A stretch of DNA of 64,000 nt. Origin: Tessaracoccus sp. SD287 (lineage in GTDB: Bacteria > Actinomycetota > Actinomycetes > Propionibacteriales > Propionibacteriaceae). Shown here piece by piece: positions 45,434 to 53,687 of this stretch (its first letter is position 1; every line of letters starts with the position of its first letter). Below the pieces are notes generated by a model. The model was not told where the DNA came from, made no database searches, and saw nothing but the letters and a program-made list of their open reading frames with translations. The stretch is taken from positions 1 through 64,000 of the forward strand of contig NZ_JADIJQ010000001.1 in NCBI RefSeq assembly GCF_017355265.1. Reading direction: 5' to 3'. Made by a program: the position numbers and the translations under genes.

Positions 45434-46012
45434 TCAGGCCAACTTCTTGCGGCGACGGCGACTGAGTTCGTCATCGGACACGATAACCGGGGTCGGCTGC
45501 GCCCGCTCGGTGGGCAACTGGGCCAAGGACCCCTCGAGGTCGCGCCACACTCCGCCCAGGGCGATCGCGAACATGCCCTGGCCACCGTTGAGCAGGTCGA
45601 TGATCTCGTTGTTGGAGGTGCATTCGTAGACCGAGACGCCGTCGCTCATCAGGGTCACCTGGGTCAGGTCCTGGACGCCGCGCTGGCGCAGGTGGTCGAC
45701 GGCCAGGCGGATCTGCTGCAGCGAGATGCCGGCATCGAGCAGCTTCTTGATCACCTTCAGCATCAGGATGTCGCGGAACGAGTACAGGCGCTGTGAACCG
45801 GAGCCCTCGGCCGAGCGGATGCTGGGTCCGACCAGACCCGTGCGGGCCCAGTAGTCCAGCTGTCGGTAGGTGATGCCCGCCGCACCGCAGGCCACCGGCC
45901 CGCGGAACCCGAGGTCCTCGGGCAGCGGAGCGAAGTCCCCGTCGAACAGCGTGCCCTGCAGGTCGACCTGCCCGGTCGACGCGGGTCGCTGCGATTCTGC
46001 GGTTCCGCTCAT
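45434..46012 (-). CDS. MerR-family transcriptional regulator (Rv1830-like)
   Basis: A 192-residue protein. A MerR winged helix-turn-helix spans about residues 40-110 (AAGITYRQLDYWARTGLVGPS, YSFRDILMLKVIKKLLDAG). Its C-terminal part (VYECTSNNEIIDLLNGGQGMF) is the conserved tail of the mycobacterial Rv1830 group, and gene order matches that cluster. AAGGAG precedes the ATG. It probably regulates growth or cell-division genes, but the target is not known. Confidence 0.88.
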   Translation of the reverse strand: MSGTAESQRPASTGQVDLQGTLFDGDFAPLPEDLGFRGPVACGAAGITYRQLDYWARTGLVGPSIRSAEGSGSQRLYSFRDILMLKVIKKLLDAGISLQQIRLAVDHLRQRGVQDLTQVTLMSDGVSVYECTSNNEIIDLLNGGQGMFAIALGGVWRDLEGSLAQLPTERAQPTPVIVSDDELSRRRRKKLA

Positions 46013-46189
46013 TGCGGGCTCCTTCTCGGTGCTGGACCAACATCAACGAACCTAAACCGAAGCCGCCGCTGGTGCCGGGTGCCACGCCGCCAACCCCGGC
46101 GGTGGCCCGTCATCCGTCCCCACAATGTGGGTCTGGCTAGGACTTTTGGAAATGACAGGGGGTGAACTACATCTTGAGGGTTTGCCGCA

Positions 46190-46654
46190 TCACGCCTCGA
46201 AGTCGTCGGCGTTGACGTTGTCGAGGAACTCGCGGAACTTCTCCACGTCGTCCTCGGGGACGGCCTCCTCCTCGGTGATCCCGGCCTCGTCCAGCACCTC
46301 CTCGGTGCAGGTCAGGGTCAGGCCGGCACGGACCGCCAGGGCGGCCAGGTCGGACGGGCGCGCGGTGATGACATGGCCGTCGACGATGAGCTCACCATTG
46401 AAGACCCCATCGCGCACCTCGGTGATCCGGCCCTCAAGGCTGGTGTGGCCCAGTTGGGTCAACAGGTCAGCCATCAGGTCGTGGGTCAGCGGACGGACGG
46501 GCACCTGGCCCTCCATGGCGGTCAGGACGGCGCGCGCCTCGGCGTGACCGACCCAGATGGTGAGCTGGCGGGACCCCTCCTGCTCGCGCAGGATCAGGGT
46601 CGGGACCCGACCCGCCCAGTCCATGACAACTCCGATGACATCCAGCTTCGGCAT
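46190..46654 (-). CDS. Bifunctional nuclease (BFN/DUF151) family protein
   Basis: A 154-residue protein with the BFN/DUF151 core: VPTLILREQEGSRQLTIWVG, RPLTHDLMADLL and ITARPSDLAALAVR. An acidic C-terminal tail follows. Plant and Thermotoga members have nuclease activity or structure; the actinobacterial ones (Rv1829) are uncharacterised. TAGTGT lies seven bases before the ATG, so it is probably leaderless. It sits between the two MerR-type genes, as in mycobacteria. Confidence 0.87.
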   Translation of the reverse strand: MPKLDVIGVVMDWAGRVPTLILREQEGSRQLTIWVGHAEARAVLTAMEGQVPVRPLTHDLMADLLTQLGHTSLEGRITEVRDGVFNGELIVDGHVITARPSDLAALAVRAGLTLTCTEEVLDEAGITEEEAVPEDDVEKFREFLDNVNADDFEA

Positions 46655-46682
46655 GGCACCAACACTACCCGCAGTCGGCCGG

Positions 46683-47387
46683 TCAGGGTTCCAGCATGGT
46701 GTGCATCATCGCCGCATGGGCGTGCAGGACCAGTCGGGTGACCTCCGAGGCGGCTTCGCTGGCATGGGTGCGGCGCCTCACGTACGGGGCGATGGCCTGC
46801 TCGACCAGACCCGCCTCGCGTTCGGCGGACTGCTTGATGGCCCGCAGGTGACGCACGTCCATGCCGTAGGGCGCCAGCTTGTTGGCGACCGTGCAGATCG
46901 TCAGCGCCTCGCGTCCGTAGTAGCTGGTGCCGCGCTTGGGGCCGACGATCTGCAGCCGTTCCAAGTCGAGCAGGGTGGCATCGGAGATGCCGCTGGCCGA
47001 GACCAGTTCCCGACGTGACATCCGGATCGGCTTGAGCGGGGTGCGGTCCTTGCGTCCCGGGTCGGGTCGGTGCTCCGGCGTCGCCGCGGGCACCGTGGTG
47101 GGTTGCGTCGGTGTCGGTTCGAGGCTGGGTGGTTCCCCGCCGGCGTCCATGACGTCGAGGTGTTCCTTGATGACTTTCAGCGGCAGGTAGTGGTCGCGCT
47201 GCACCCGCAGGATGTAGGCGAGCCGGTCGATGTCGACCTGGGCGTACTTGCGGTAGCCCGATGGTGCCCGCTCGGGCGACAACAGGCCCTCGCTCTCGAG
47301 GAAGCGGATCTTCGAGATCGAGATGTCGGCGAACTCGGGCTTGAGGATGCTGAGGACCTGCCCGATGCTACGCATCGGCGCGGCCAT
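46683..47387 (-). CDS. ftsR: FtsR-type MerR regulator (Rv1828-like)
   Basis: A 234-residue regulator. Residues about 5-75 form a MerR winged helix (QVLSILKPEFADISISKIRF, SGYRKYAQVDIDRLAYILRV). A proline- and threonine-rich linker follows (about 85-115), then a second conserved region (SRRELVSASGISDATLLDLE) typical of FtsR/Rv1828. In corynebacteria FtsR activates ftsZ. Its ATG overlaps the garA-like stop as TGATG, so the pair are translationally coupled. Confidence 0.88.
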   Translation of the reverse strand: MAAPMRSIGQVLSILKPEFADISISKIRFLESEGLLSPERAPSGYRKYAQVDIDRLAYILRVQRDHYLPLKVIKEHLDVMDAGGEPPSLEPTPTQPTTVPAATPEHRPDPGRKDRTPLKPIRMSRRELVSASGISDATLLDLERLQIVGPKRGTSYYGREALTICTVANKLAPYGMDVRHLRAIKQSAEREAGLVEQAIAPYVRRRTHASEAASEVTRLVLHAHAAMMHTMLEP

Positions 47388-47878
47388 CAGTGCATTCCTT
47401 GCTCACTCACGCAGAAGACCATGCGGAACTTGCCGATCTGCACCTCATCACCCTGGCGCAGTGGCGACGGCTTCTCGACCAGGACCCTGTTGACGTAGGT
47501 GCCGTTCAGCGAGCCGAGGTCCTCCAGGGAGAATCCCTCGTGGCTGCGCAGGAAACGGCAGTGGTGGCGCGAGACGGTGATGTCGTCCAGGAAGATGTCC
47601 GACTTCGGGTGACGCCCGACGGTCGCCTGGTCGGTGTCCAGCAGGTACTTCGCGCCGGTGCCGGGGCCACGCTCGACCAGCAGCAGGGCGTTGCCGACGG
47701 GCAGGTCGCGGACCGCCTCGAGCACCTCGGTGGACTGCTCCCCCGCGGAGCGGACGTCGTCGACGATGATCGGGATGGTCCGGGTGGCGTCGCTGACCTT
47801 GGTCAACTTCTCACCGCACTGGGCGCAGAAATTGCTTCCGGCAGCGTTGCCGTGACCACAAGCTGGGCAGTCGACCAT
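47387..47878 (-). CDS. garA: GarA-like FHA-domain protein with N-terminal zinc ribbon
   Basis: A 163-residue FHA protein. Residues 1-22 contain a four-cysteine zinc ribbon (Cys4, 7, 18, 21). Residues about 65-155 are an FHA domain with GRH (Arg89), SRHH (Ser103 onward) and SLNGT (Asn125), which bind phosphothreonine. The family (GarA/OdhI) inhibits 2-oxoglutarate dehydrogenase and NAD-GDH when unphosphorylated. The usual N-terminal ETT phosphosite is not evident; SDATRTIPI (29-37) may be its counterpart. ATG 47878 has GGAAGAG upstream. A TAGGAT promoter element lies about 70 bases further. Confidence 0.88.
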   Translation of the reverse strand: MVDCPACGHGNAAGSNFCAQCGEKLTKVSDATRTIPIIVDDVRSAGEQSTEVLEAVRDLPVGNALLLVERGPGTGAKYLLDTDQATVGRHPKSDIFLDDITVSRHHCRFLRSHEGFSLEDLGSLNGTYVNRVLVEKPSPLRQGDEVQIGKFRMVFCVSEQGMH

Positions 47879-48007
47879 CACTTCTCTTCCTCGTCGTGAC
47901 GTGCTCAGCGCTTGCTGCGCCTGCCACGTCATGGTGGCGGTTGGTCCATCCTAGGCAGAACTGCGGCCCGCGCGGCGATCACTCGCCGCGCAGTGGCAAT
48001 TCCGCGG

Positions 48008-48397
48008 TCACTCACCCACGAAAACTTCGTAGCCGTCGGCGTCCATCAAGCCTACCGAGCCGTGCTCGACGGCCGCGAGTTCCTGCTCGAACAGCCAACC
48101 GCTGCGGTACGGGTCCTGGCGCACCGATTCCGGCTGGTCGGCCAGCGTCTGGTTGACGGCTGTCACCACCCCCGTCACCGGGGCAATGATCGCCTCGGAG
48201 CCACTGGGACCGACCAGTTCGCCGCAGGCGTCCCCGGCCCGCAGGTCCGCGCCGACGGTGGGCAGGCTCACGTGGACCACCGAGCCGGAGGACTCGACCA
48301 GGTAGTCGGTGGCGCCCACCCGCAGCGAACGACCGTCGCCCAGGCGAACCCACAGGTGGTGCGGGCTGTACTTCACGTCATCAGGAAATCGCGACAC
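48008..48397 (-). CDS. GcvH-like protein lacking the lipoyl-lysine
   Basis: A 129-residue protein aligned with glycine cleavage H protein: HHLWVRLGDGRSLRVGATDY at the front, AIIAPVTGVVTAVNQ, DPYRSGWLF and a C-terminal helix. In H proteins the segment ESVKA ten residues before the APVxG turn carries the lipoylated lysine; here that stretch is VGPSGS with Ser65 at the lysine position. The only lysine in the protein is Lys9, so lipoylation there is impossible. It occupies the conserved gcvH position next to garA. The GTG start has GAGGAG upstream. A scaffold or regulatory role is likelier than glycine cleavage. Confidence 0.8.
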   Translation of the reverse strand: MSRFPDDVKYSPHHLWVRLGDGRSLRVGATDYLVESSGSVVHVSLPTVGADLRAGDACGELVGPSGSEAIIAPVTGVVTAVNQTLADQPESVRQDPYRSGWLFEQELAAVEHGSVGLMDADGYEVFVGE

Positions 48398-48437
48398 CCC
48401 AACTCCTCGATCCGTCGGTGCGCCCAGCCTAGCCGTC

Positions 48438-49169
48438 TCATGCGGGTCGGGCCCATTGCGGGGGTCGGGGGCTGTGGAGCGACTCGACCAGAATGCGAGG
48501 GGCCTGGGCAATGTTCACCCGGGCCCCGATCTCGGGGGCCTGCAGGCGGCTGACCAATCCGCCACGGAACCGGGCCCCCTCCTCCAGGCTGTGCGGGTCG
48601 CCGATCACCTTGAGCACGTACGGTGCGGTGATCGGGGTGCCGTTGACGGTGATGGTGCCCCGGTCGGAGCCCAGCCAGGTGGACGCCACCACCCGGACCC
48701 CGTTGAGTTCCATCACCTCGGCGCCGGCGTCACGCATCTCCTCGATGCCGTCCAGGAGCAACTGCGGGGTCACCTTGGCGTCCTGGTCGTGGATGGTGAT
48801 GGTGATGCCGGGGCCTTCGGCCGGCGCGGTGCCGGCCAGGATCGACAGGTCCTGGACGCGCTTGCGTGCCTGCGCCTGGGCCTGGGCCCGGTTGTCGGCG
48901 CCGGTCTGCAGTTGGCGTTTGGCGGCCTCCTGCTCGGCGATCTGCTCACGCAGGTCGTTGTTGCTGCCATTGAGCTGGTCGAGCAGCCCGACCAGTTCGT
49001 CACGTCGCAGCGACGAGAAGCTCTCGTCGGCCCGGTTGGCCCGGAACTGCCACACGGTGGCCATGGCGACCAGGCACAGCACGACGGCCAGCACGAACTG
49101 GGCCTTGCTGGGCCGCAGAAAGGCCTGCAGGGCGCCGGGCCTGGTGGTGGGTGTGGTCTTCTCAGGCAT
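48438..49169 (-). CDS. DUF881-family membrane-anchored protein (Rv1825-like)
   Basis: A 243-residue protein with a short N-terminus, one membrane helix (about 17-38), a coiled-coil stretch (LNGSNNDLREQIAEQEAAKR) and the extracytoplasmic DUF881 domain (GPGITITIHDQDA, YVLKVIGDP, LVSRLQAPEIGARVNIAQA). The family is conserved next to the small basic protein and the second DUF881 gene and has been linked to cell division and the envelope. ATG 49169 overlaps the sbp stop by eight bases. Confidence 0.88.
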   Translation of the reverse strand: MPEKTTPTTRPGALQAFLRPSKAQFVLAVVLCLVAMATVWQFRANRADESFSSLRRDELVGLLDQLNGSNNDLREQIAEQEAAKRQLQTGADNRAQAQAQARKRVQDLSILAGTAPAEGPGITITIHDQDAKVTPQLLLDGIEEMRDAGAEVMELNGVRVVASTWLGSDRGTITVNGTPITAPYVLKVIGDPHSLEEGARFRGGLVSRLQAPEIGARVNIAQAPRILVESLHSPRPPQWARPA

Positions 49170-49494
49170 GCAGGATCGCCCGTCGGATGGCGGCCGCGTT
49201 GGTGAAGATGCGGATGCCGAGCACCACCACGACGCCGGTGGACAGTTGGCCACCCACACCGATCAGGTCACCCAGCCACACGATCAGCGCGGCGATCAGG
49301 ATGTTGCTGAAGAACGAGACGACGAAGACCTTGTCGGCGAAGGTGCCCTCGAGGTAGGCGCGGGCAGCGCCGAACAGGGCGTCCAGGGCGGCGACGATCA
49401 TGATGGGCAGGTACGGAGCGAGGAAGGCTGGCAGCGTGGGCTCCAGCACCAGGCCCAGGGCAACACCGGCGATCAGTCCCAGGATGGCAATCAC
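49162..49494 (-). CDS. sbp: Small basic protein Sbp (DUF1290), membrane protein
   Basis: A 110-residue integral membrane protein with three to four helices of the DUF1290/small basic protein family (LGLIAGVALGLVLEP, YLPIMIVAALDALFGAARA, FFSNILIAALIVWLGDLIGV). It is always found between two DUF881 genes in this cluster. In Bacillus sbp lies near divIB/ftsA. The GTG start overlaps the upstream DUF881 stop as GTGA. Probably part of a cell-division or envelope complex. Confidence 0.9.
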   Translation of the reverse strand: MIAILGLIAGVALGLVLEPTLPAFLAPYLPIMIVAALDALFGAARAYLEGTFADKVFVVSFFSNILIAALIVWLGDLIGVGGQLSTGVVVVLGIRIFTNAAAIRRAILHA

Positions 49495-50309
49495 TTGACC
49501 GGCCCCGCCTTCTGAACGCCGAGCCCCGGGTCGGCGGGCAGGCTCAGGATCTGGCGCACCGACAGCTCGTAGCGCATGCCGTAGTTCTCGCGCAGGTAGT
49601 CCCACCAGCTCGACCCGGTGGTCGCGGCCCAGCGGGCGGGCAGGGTGTTCGGGTCGCCGATGGCCTCGACGGTGTAGGGCCTGTTCAGTGAGGTGTAGTC
49701 GACGGTGATGGCGCTGCCCGCGCCACGGATGGCGGTGCGGGCGCTCAGGCGGTGGCCGTTGATGGCGATGGCCTCGGCCCCGGCGGCCCAGAGTCCATTG
49801 ACCAGGTGGCGCAGGTCCTGGTCGATGACGCGGCTCTGGTCGCTGGTCTGGGTACTGGAATCATCGACCACCACGACCAGCCCCGGGCCGGTGACGGGGG
49901 TGGCCCCGGACAATGCGCCGAGGTTGATGAGCTGGGTGCCGGTGCTCGAGTCCTTGCCGACGGCCTCGGCCTGCAGGTCGTCCACCTGGGCCTCCACCTC
50001 GGCCAACTGCCGACGCAGGTCGGACTGGTCGTCCTGCTGGCTCTGCACCTGCTTGATCAGCGCCGCGCGTTCCAGTGCGGCCTCGGGCTGCTGGCGGAAG
50101 TTCTGCACCACGGCCATGCCGAGCAGTGTGCCCGCCAGCACCAGCGTCACCAGCAGCAGCACGCGGGTGCGGCGCCCGGGTCCGGTTGCGGTGGCCGACC
50201 GGTAGCCGGGGTCGATGCTGGTCTCGACGACCTCACCGAGCAGGGACATGCTCTGGTCCGGACGCCGCGGCGCGGGTCCGGGGGCGTCGGGGGTCGGTTC
50301 GAGGGGCAT
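49491..50309 (-). CDS. DUF881-family membrane-anchored protein (Rv1823-like)
   Basis: A 272-residue protein: a proline-rich cytoplasmic N-terminus (about 1-45), one membrane helix (VLLLVTLVLAGTLLGMAVVQ), a coiled coil (LRRQLAEVEAQVDDLQAEA) and a DUF881 domain (GPGLVVVVDDSS, LWAAGAEAIAINGHRLSA, YTVEAIGDPNTLP). It ends with a C-terminal extension rich in aromatic residues. TACACT lies seven bases before the ATG, suggesting a leaderless transcript. Translationally coupled to sbp. Confidence 0.88.
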   Translation of the reverse strand: MPLEPTPDAPGPAPRRPDQSMSLLGEVVETSIDPGYRSATATGPGRRTRVLLLVTLVLAGTLLGMAVVQNFRQQPEAALERAALIKQVQSQQDDQSDLRRQLAEVEAQVDDLQAEAVGKDSSTGTQLINLGALSGATPVTGPGLVVVVDDSSTQTSDQSRVIDQDLRHLVNGLWAAGAEAIAINGHRLSARTAIRGAGSAITVDYTSLNRPYTVEAIGDPNTLPARWAATTGSSWWDYLRENYGMRYELSVRQILSLPADPGLGVQKAGPVK

Positions 50310-50341
50310 GGTGGCCAGTGTAGGCGTCGTCCGCGCCGGGG

Positions 50342-50995
50342 TCAGACTCGCGGATGCGACCTCAGCAGGGCCGCGGTCTGGCGCACGTAGAGGAGTCCGG
50401 CCCACCAGTACAGGCCGGCGCCCCACAGCGCGAACGCCCAGCCGCCCACCCGCGCCGCGGTGTGCCAGCCCGAGTCACCGTCGCCGAGCAGCACCAGGGG
50501 GAAGGCGTAGAGCAGGCAGAAGGTGGCCGCCTTGCCGATGAAGTGCACCGGCAGGCTGGTGAAACCCCTGGTCTTCAGCAACGGCACCATGGCCAACAGG
50601 ACGATCTCGCGCAGCGCCAGGACCACCAGCAGCCACCAGGGCACCAGGTCGCGAACCGCCAGGGCGATCACGATGGCCAGGATGTAGAGGCGGTCAGCAA
50701 TCGGGTCCAGCATCTGACCGACCCGCGAGGTCTGCTTCCAGCGCCGGGCGAGGAAGCCGTCGAGCCAGTCGGTCGCGCCGGCGACGGCGAGCACGATGAC
50801 TGCGACCAGGTCGGCCCCCGGGAGCCACGTGGGGGGTGCGAGGACCAGCCAGACGAACAGCGGCACCCCGACGAGTCGGGCAAAGGAGAGGATGTTGGGA
50901 ATCGTGAGCACCCGGTCGGTGTCGTAGCTGGGCGCGTCGAGCGCAGCGACGTCCCTCTCGGTGTCGCCGGTCAGGACGGGGTCCGGTCGTGCCAC
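50342..50995 (-). CDS. CDP-alcohol phosphatidyltransferase (PgsA2/Rv1822-like)
   Basis: A 217-residue integral membrane enzyme with the CDP-alcohol phosphotransferase motif D-G-x2-A-R-x8-G-x3-D-x3-D (DGFLARRWKQ and GQMLDPIADRL). About six helices follow a polar N-terminus. It transfers a phosphatidyl group from CDP-diacylglycerol to an alcohol; the Rv1822 subgroup is predicted for phosphatidylglycerophosphate or cardiolipin synthesis, not settled. The GTG start has TAGTCT six bases upstream, so a separate leaderless transcript begins here even though the run is colinear. Confidence 0.87.
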   Translation of the reverse strand: MARPDPVLTGDTERDVAALDAPSYDTDRVLTIPNILSFARLVGVPLFVWLVLAPPTWLPGADLVAVIVLAVAGATDWLDGFLARRWKQTSRVGQMLDPIADRLYILAIVIALAVRDLVPWWLLVVLALREIVLLAMVPLLKTRGFTSLPVHFIGKAATFCLLYAFPLVLLGDGDSGWHTAARVGGWAFALWGAGLYWWAGLLYVRQTAALLRSHPRV

Positions 50996-51004
50996 AACCC
51001 AAGA

Positions 51005-52141
51005 CTAGCGACCCCGTCGGATGCCGACGTCGTGGGCGGAGATCACCTGTTCGTAGATCTGGCCGATGCGAGAACCCAGGACGTCCCAGTCGAAACTTGC
51101 CGCGTGCTGCCATCCGGCGAGACGACGCGCGACCGAGGGGTGCTCCAGGACCGACACCACCTGGTCGGCCAGCCGTCCGGCGTCCCCGATGGGGGCAAGG
51201 GTGCCCACCAGCGCCTGCTGGTCGTCGGTGAGGACCTCCGCAAAGGCTGGCAGGCTGCTGGCGACGACGTCGGCCCCCGCCGCCAGGGCCTCCAGCAGGA
51301 CGATGCCGAAACTTTCCCGTCCGATGTGTGGCGCCACGTAGACGTCGGTGCTGCCCAGCACCGCGTCGCGGGCGGTGTCGTCCAGGCAGCCGAGGAAGTC
51401 GACCCCAGGCAGGGGTCGCGGGGTCCCTTCGCCGACGACCATCACGTGGGTGCCGCCCAGACGCTGCCGGATCAGGGGCAGCGCCTGCGCGAAGACATCG
51501 AATCCCTTGCGGGGTTCGTCGTAGCGCCCGACGAAGGTGATCCGCGGATGGTCCCCACCGCGCCAACTGGTGCGTTCCAGGTCGCCCGGACGGGGCCCGA
51601 TGCCGATGCCATTGCCGATGACGACGGGGTCGAGCCCCAGGTGGTCACGCACGACCTGCCGGGCCACCGACGAGACGGCGATGCCCACGTCGATCGACGC
51701 GATGCTGCCGGCCAGCAGTCGGCGGGCGGCGCTCATCGAGGACGATCCCGGGGTGGCGGTGTGGAAGGTGGCCACCACGGGGCCGGAGGACTGCCACAGG
51801 CTGAGCAGGGAGATGCTGGGCGTGACCGGCTCGTGCAGGTGCAGGACGTCGGGTTGGAGCCGATGCAGCCAGGCCCGCACCCGCATCGTCTCGAGCGGAC
51901 CGAAGCTGATCCGCGCCACCGAACCGTTGTAGGGCACGGGCACCGCCGGCCCGGTGCTGGTGAACTGGTCGGCGCCAAGCCCCGACCTGGCCAGTGCCGT
52001 GGCGTCCGGAATCCCCGGCCCCAGGACAGCGACCCGATGACCTTGGCCGGTGAGCCAGCCGGCCAGTCCCATGACGTGGTTCTGCACACCACCTGGTCGG
52101 CTGAAGGAGTAGGGACAGACCAGTCCGATCGTGTAGCCCAT
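51005..52141 (-). CDS. pimA: Phosphatidylinositol alpha-mannosyltransferase
   Basis: Transfers mannose from GDP-mannose to the inositol of phosphatidylinositol, the first step of PIM synthesis on the inner membrane face. The 378-residue GT4 glycosyltransferase has the N-terminal YSFSRPGGVQNHVMGLA and the EX7E donor-site motif in GRESFGIVLLEALAAGADVV. ATG 52141 overlaps the patA stop as TGATG, and homology starts here. It belongs to the HIT-pgsA-patA-pimA operon. Confidence 0.92.
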   Translation of the reverse strand: MGYTIGLVCPYSFSRPGGVQNHVMGLAGWLTGQGHRVAVLGPGIPDATALARSGLGADQFTSTGPAVPVPYNGSVARISFGPLETMRVRAWLHRLQPDVLHLHEPVTPSISLLSLWQSSGPVVATFHTATPGSSSMSAARRLLAGSIASIDVGIAVSSVARQVVRDHLGLDPVVIGNGIGIGPRPGDLERTSWRGGDHPRITFVGRYDEPRKGFDVFAQALPLIRQRLGGTHVMVVGEGTPRPLPGVDFLGCLDDTARDAVLGSTDVYVAPHIGRESFGIVLLEALAAGADVVASSLPAFAEVLTDDQQALVGTLAPIGDAGRLADQVVSVLEHPSVARRLAGWQHAASFDWDVLGSRIGQIYEQVISAHDVGIRRGR

Positions 52142-53025
52142 CAGCGGTCCTCGGCGAAGAAAGGCTGCAGCATGTGCCAGTCGTGGGGATGGGCCTGGAT
52201 CTGCTCGCTGAAGAAGTCGCACAGCTGCTGGGTCATGGCGCTGGCCCGGGCCAGGTGGGTGGTGGCGTCCTCGGGTGCCCGCAACGGCTCGGAGACGACG
52301 ATCCGCATCCGCCGCCCCTCATAGTGGCAGGTGACCCCGAACAGGGCCGCGCCTGAACGCAGTGCCACGAGGGCCGCACCCGGTGGCATGGTGACGTGAC
52401 GGTCGCCGGAACGAGTGCGCCAGATCACCGGGATACCGCGGCGGCTCAAGTCCCGGTCGGACATCAGGCAGACCAGGTGACCGGTGCCGACGTCGGCGAC
52501 CAGGCGGCGCAGCACCCGCGGGTCGCGGTGGCCGTAGATGGTGAAGCCCAGGCGTTCACGCAGCCGGACGAAGACCTCGAACTCCGCCGGCACCAGTTCC
52601 TCGGCCACGGCCGAGACGGGCAGACCGCGCTGGCAGACCCAGGCGCCGGCCAGATCCCACGAACCGGAATGGGGCAGGCCCGTCACGGCGCCCCCGTTGG
52701 CCATGGCGTCGCTGAGGCGCTGCCAGTGCTCGGGCGACATCACGGCGCGGCGTTCGAAGTCGGCCGCCGACCAGTGCACCAACTGCAGCGAGGTGACCGC
52801 GTTGCGGGCCCAGGACCACAGGCCGCGGATGACGTCGAGGCGGGTCGTGGTCCGTCCGGTGATGGTGGCGTGGTTGCGGGCCCACCGGTTCACGGGCCGG
52901 TTGGGGAAGGCGCTCAGGGCGACCACGCCGACGGCGACCAGCGGCCACCACAATGGCCACGGGACGCGGCCGGCCACCAGCCAGACCCGTGCCCGCAGTC
53001 GCTGCCCCATCGTGGTCACCGACAT
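52141..53025 (-). CDS. patA: Phosphatidylinositol mannoside acyltransferase
   Basis: Acylates the 6-position of the mannose of PIM1/PIM2 from acyl-CoA. The 294-residue protein belongs to the LpxL/HtrB acyltransferase superfamily with the HX4D motif (PHSGSWDLAGA) and a downstream conserved SDRDLSRRGIPV region. An N-terminal hydrophobic helix anchors it to the cytoplasmic face. Starts at ATG 53025; a GTG at 53031 overlapping the pgsA stop as GTGA is equally possible. Between pgsA and pimA, as in mycobacteria. Confidence 0.9.
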   Translation of the reverse strand: MSVTTMGQRLRARVWLVAGRVPWPLWWPLVAVGVVALSAFPNRPVNRWARNHATITGRTTTRLDVIRGLWSWARNAVTSLQLVHWSAADFERRAVMSPEHWQRLSDAMANGGAVTGLPHSGSWDLAGAWVCQRGLPVSAVAEELVPAEFEVFVRLRERLGFTIYGHRDPRVLRRLVADVGTGHLVCLMSDRDLSRRGIPVIWRTRSGDRHVTMPPGAALVALRSGAALFGVTCHYEGRRMRIVVSEPLRAPEDATTHLARASAMTQQLCDFFSEQIQAHPHDWHMLQPFFAEDR

Positions 53026-53027
53026 GG

Positions 53028-53687
53028 TCACCGCGTCTCGGGGACGATGGCGGCTGGCGTGGTGGGTACGTCCGGCTGCTGCCAGACCTGGGCCATCCGC
53101 TGGCCCACGGTGATGGCTCCGGCGACGACGAGCCAGACCAGGGCGCACGGCAATGCCCACTCCCACCACGCGGGCAGGTGCCCGTCCCGGGCAAGTCCGG
53201 TGAGCAGGGTTCCCAGTCCCAGGGCCACCAGCCGATCCGCGCGGGCGACGAGGCCACCGGTGACCGCGAGGCCCAGGGACTCGCCACGTGCCTTCACGTA
53301 GCTGGTGACCTGACCGAGGACCAGCGCGGCGATCGCGACCCCGGTCCACGTCACGGAGGCACCCGGCCCCGCGAAGAACAGGGCCACCCCCATGAACAGG
53401 GCACCGTCTGCGAGGCGGTCGAGGGTGGAGTCCAGGAACGCACCCCACGTGGTCGAGCGGCCACTGAGCCGGGCCATCTGGCCGTCGAGGCTGTCGGTGC
53501 ACACCAGCACGGCCCAGACCAGGCTGCCCTGCCACAGCCAGCCCTGGGGCAGCATCACCAGGGCGGCCACGATGGTGGCGATCGTGCCGGTCCAGGTCAC
53601 TGCGTCGGGACTGATCCGGGCGGCGAGCAGCAGCCGGGCCGGCGGGGTCATCACGGCCCGCCAGCCCGTCCTGAACCGCTCAAGCAT
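53028..53687 (-). CDS. pgsA: CDP-alcohol phosphatidyltransferase (phosphatidylinositol phosphate synthase-like)
   Basis: A 219-residue integral membrane enzyme with the motif D-G-x2-A-R-x8-G-x3-D-x3-D (DGQMARLSGRSTTWG, AFLDSTLDRLAD). In actinobacteria the gene between the HIT protein and patA makes phosphatidylinositol phosphate from CDP-diacylglycerol and inositol phosphate, the precursor of PIM. Six helices follow an N-terminal amphipathic segment. Its ATG overlaps the upstream HIT stop by eight bases. Confidence 0.9.
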   Translation of the reverse strand: MLERFRTGWRAVMTPPARLLLAARISPDAVTWTGTIATIVAALVMLPQGWLWQGSLVWAVLVCTDSLDGQMARLSGRSTTWGAFLDSTLDRLADGALFMGVALFFAGPGASVTWTGVAIAALVLGQVTSYVKARGESLGLAVTGGLVARADRLVALGLGTLLTGLARDGHLPAWWEWALPCALVWLVVAGAITVGQRMAQVWQQPDVPTTPAAIVPETR

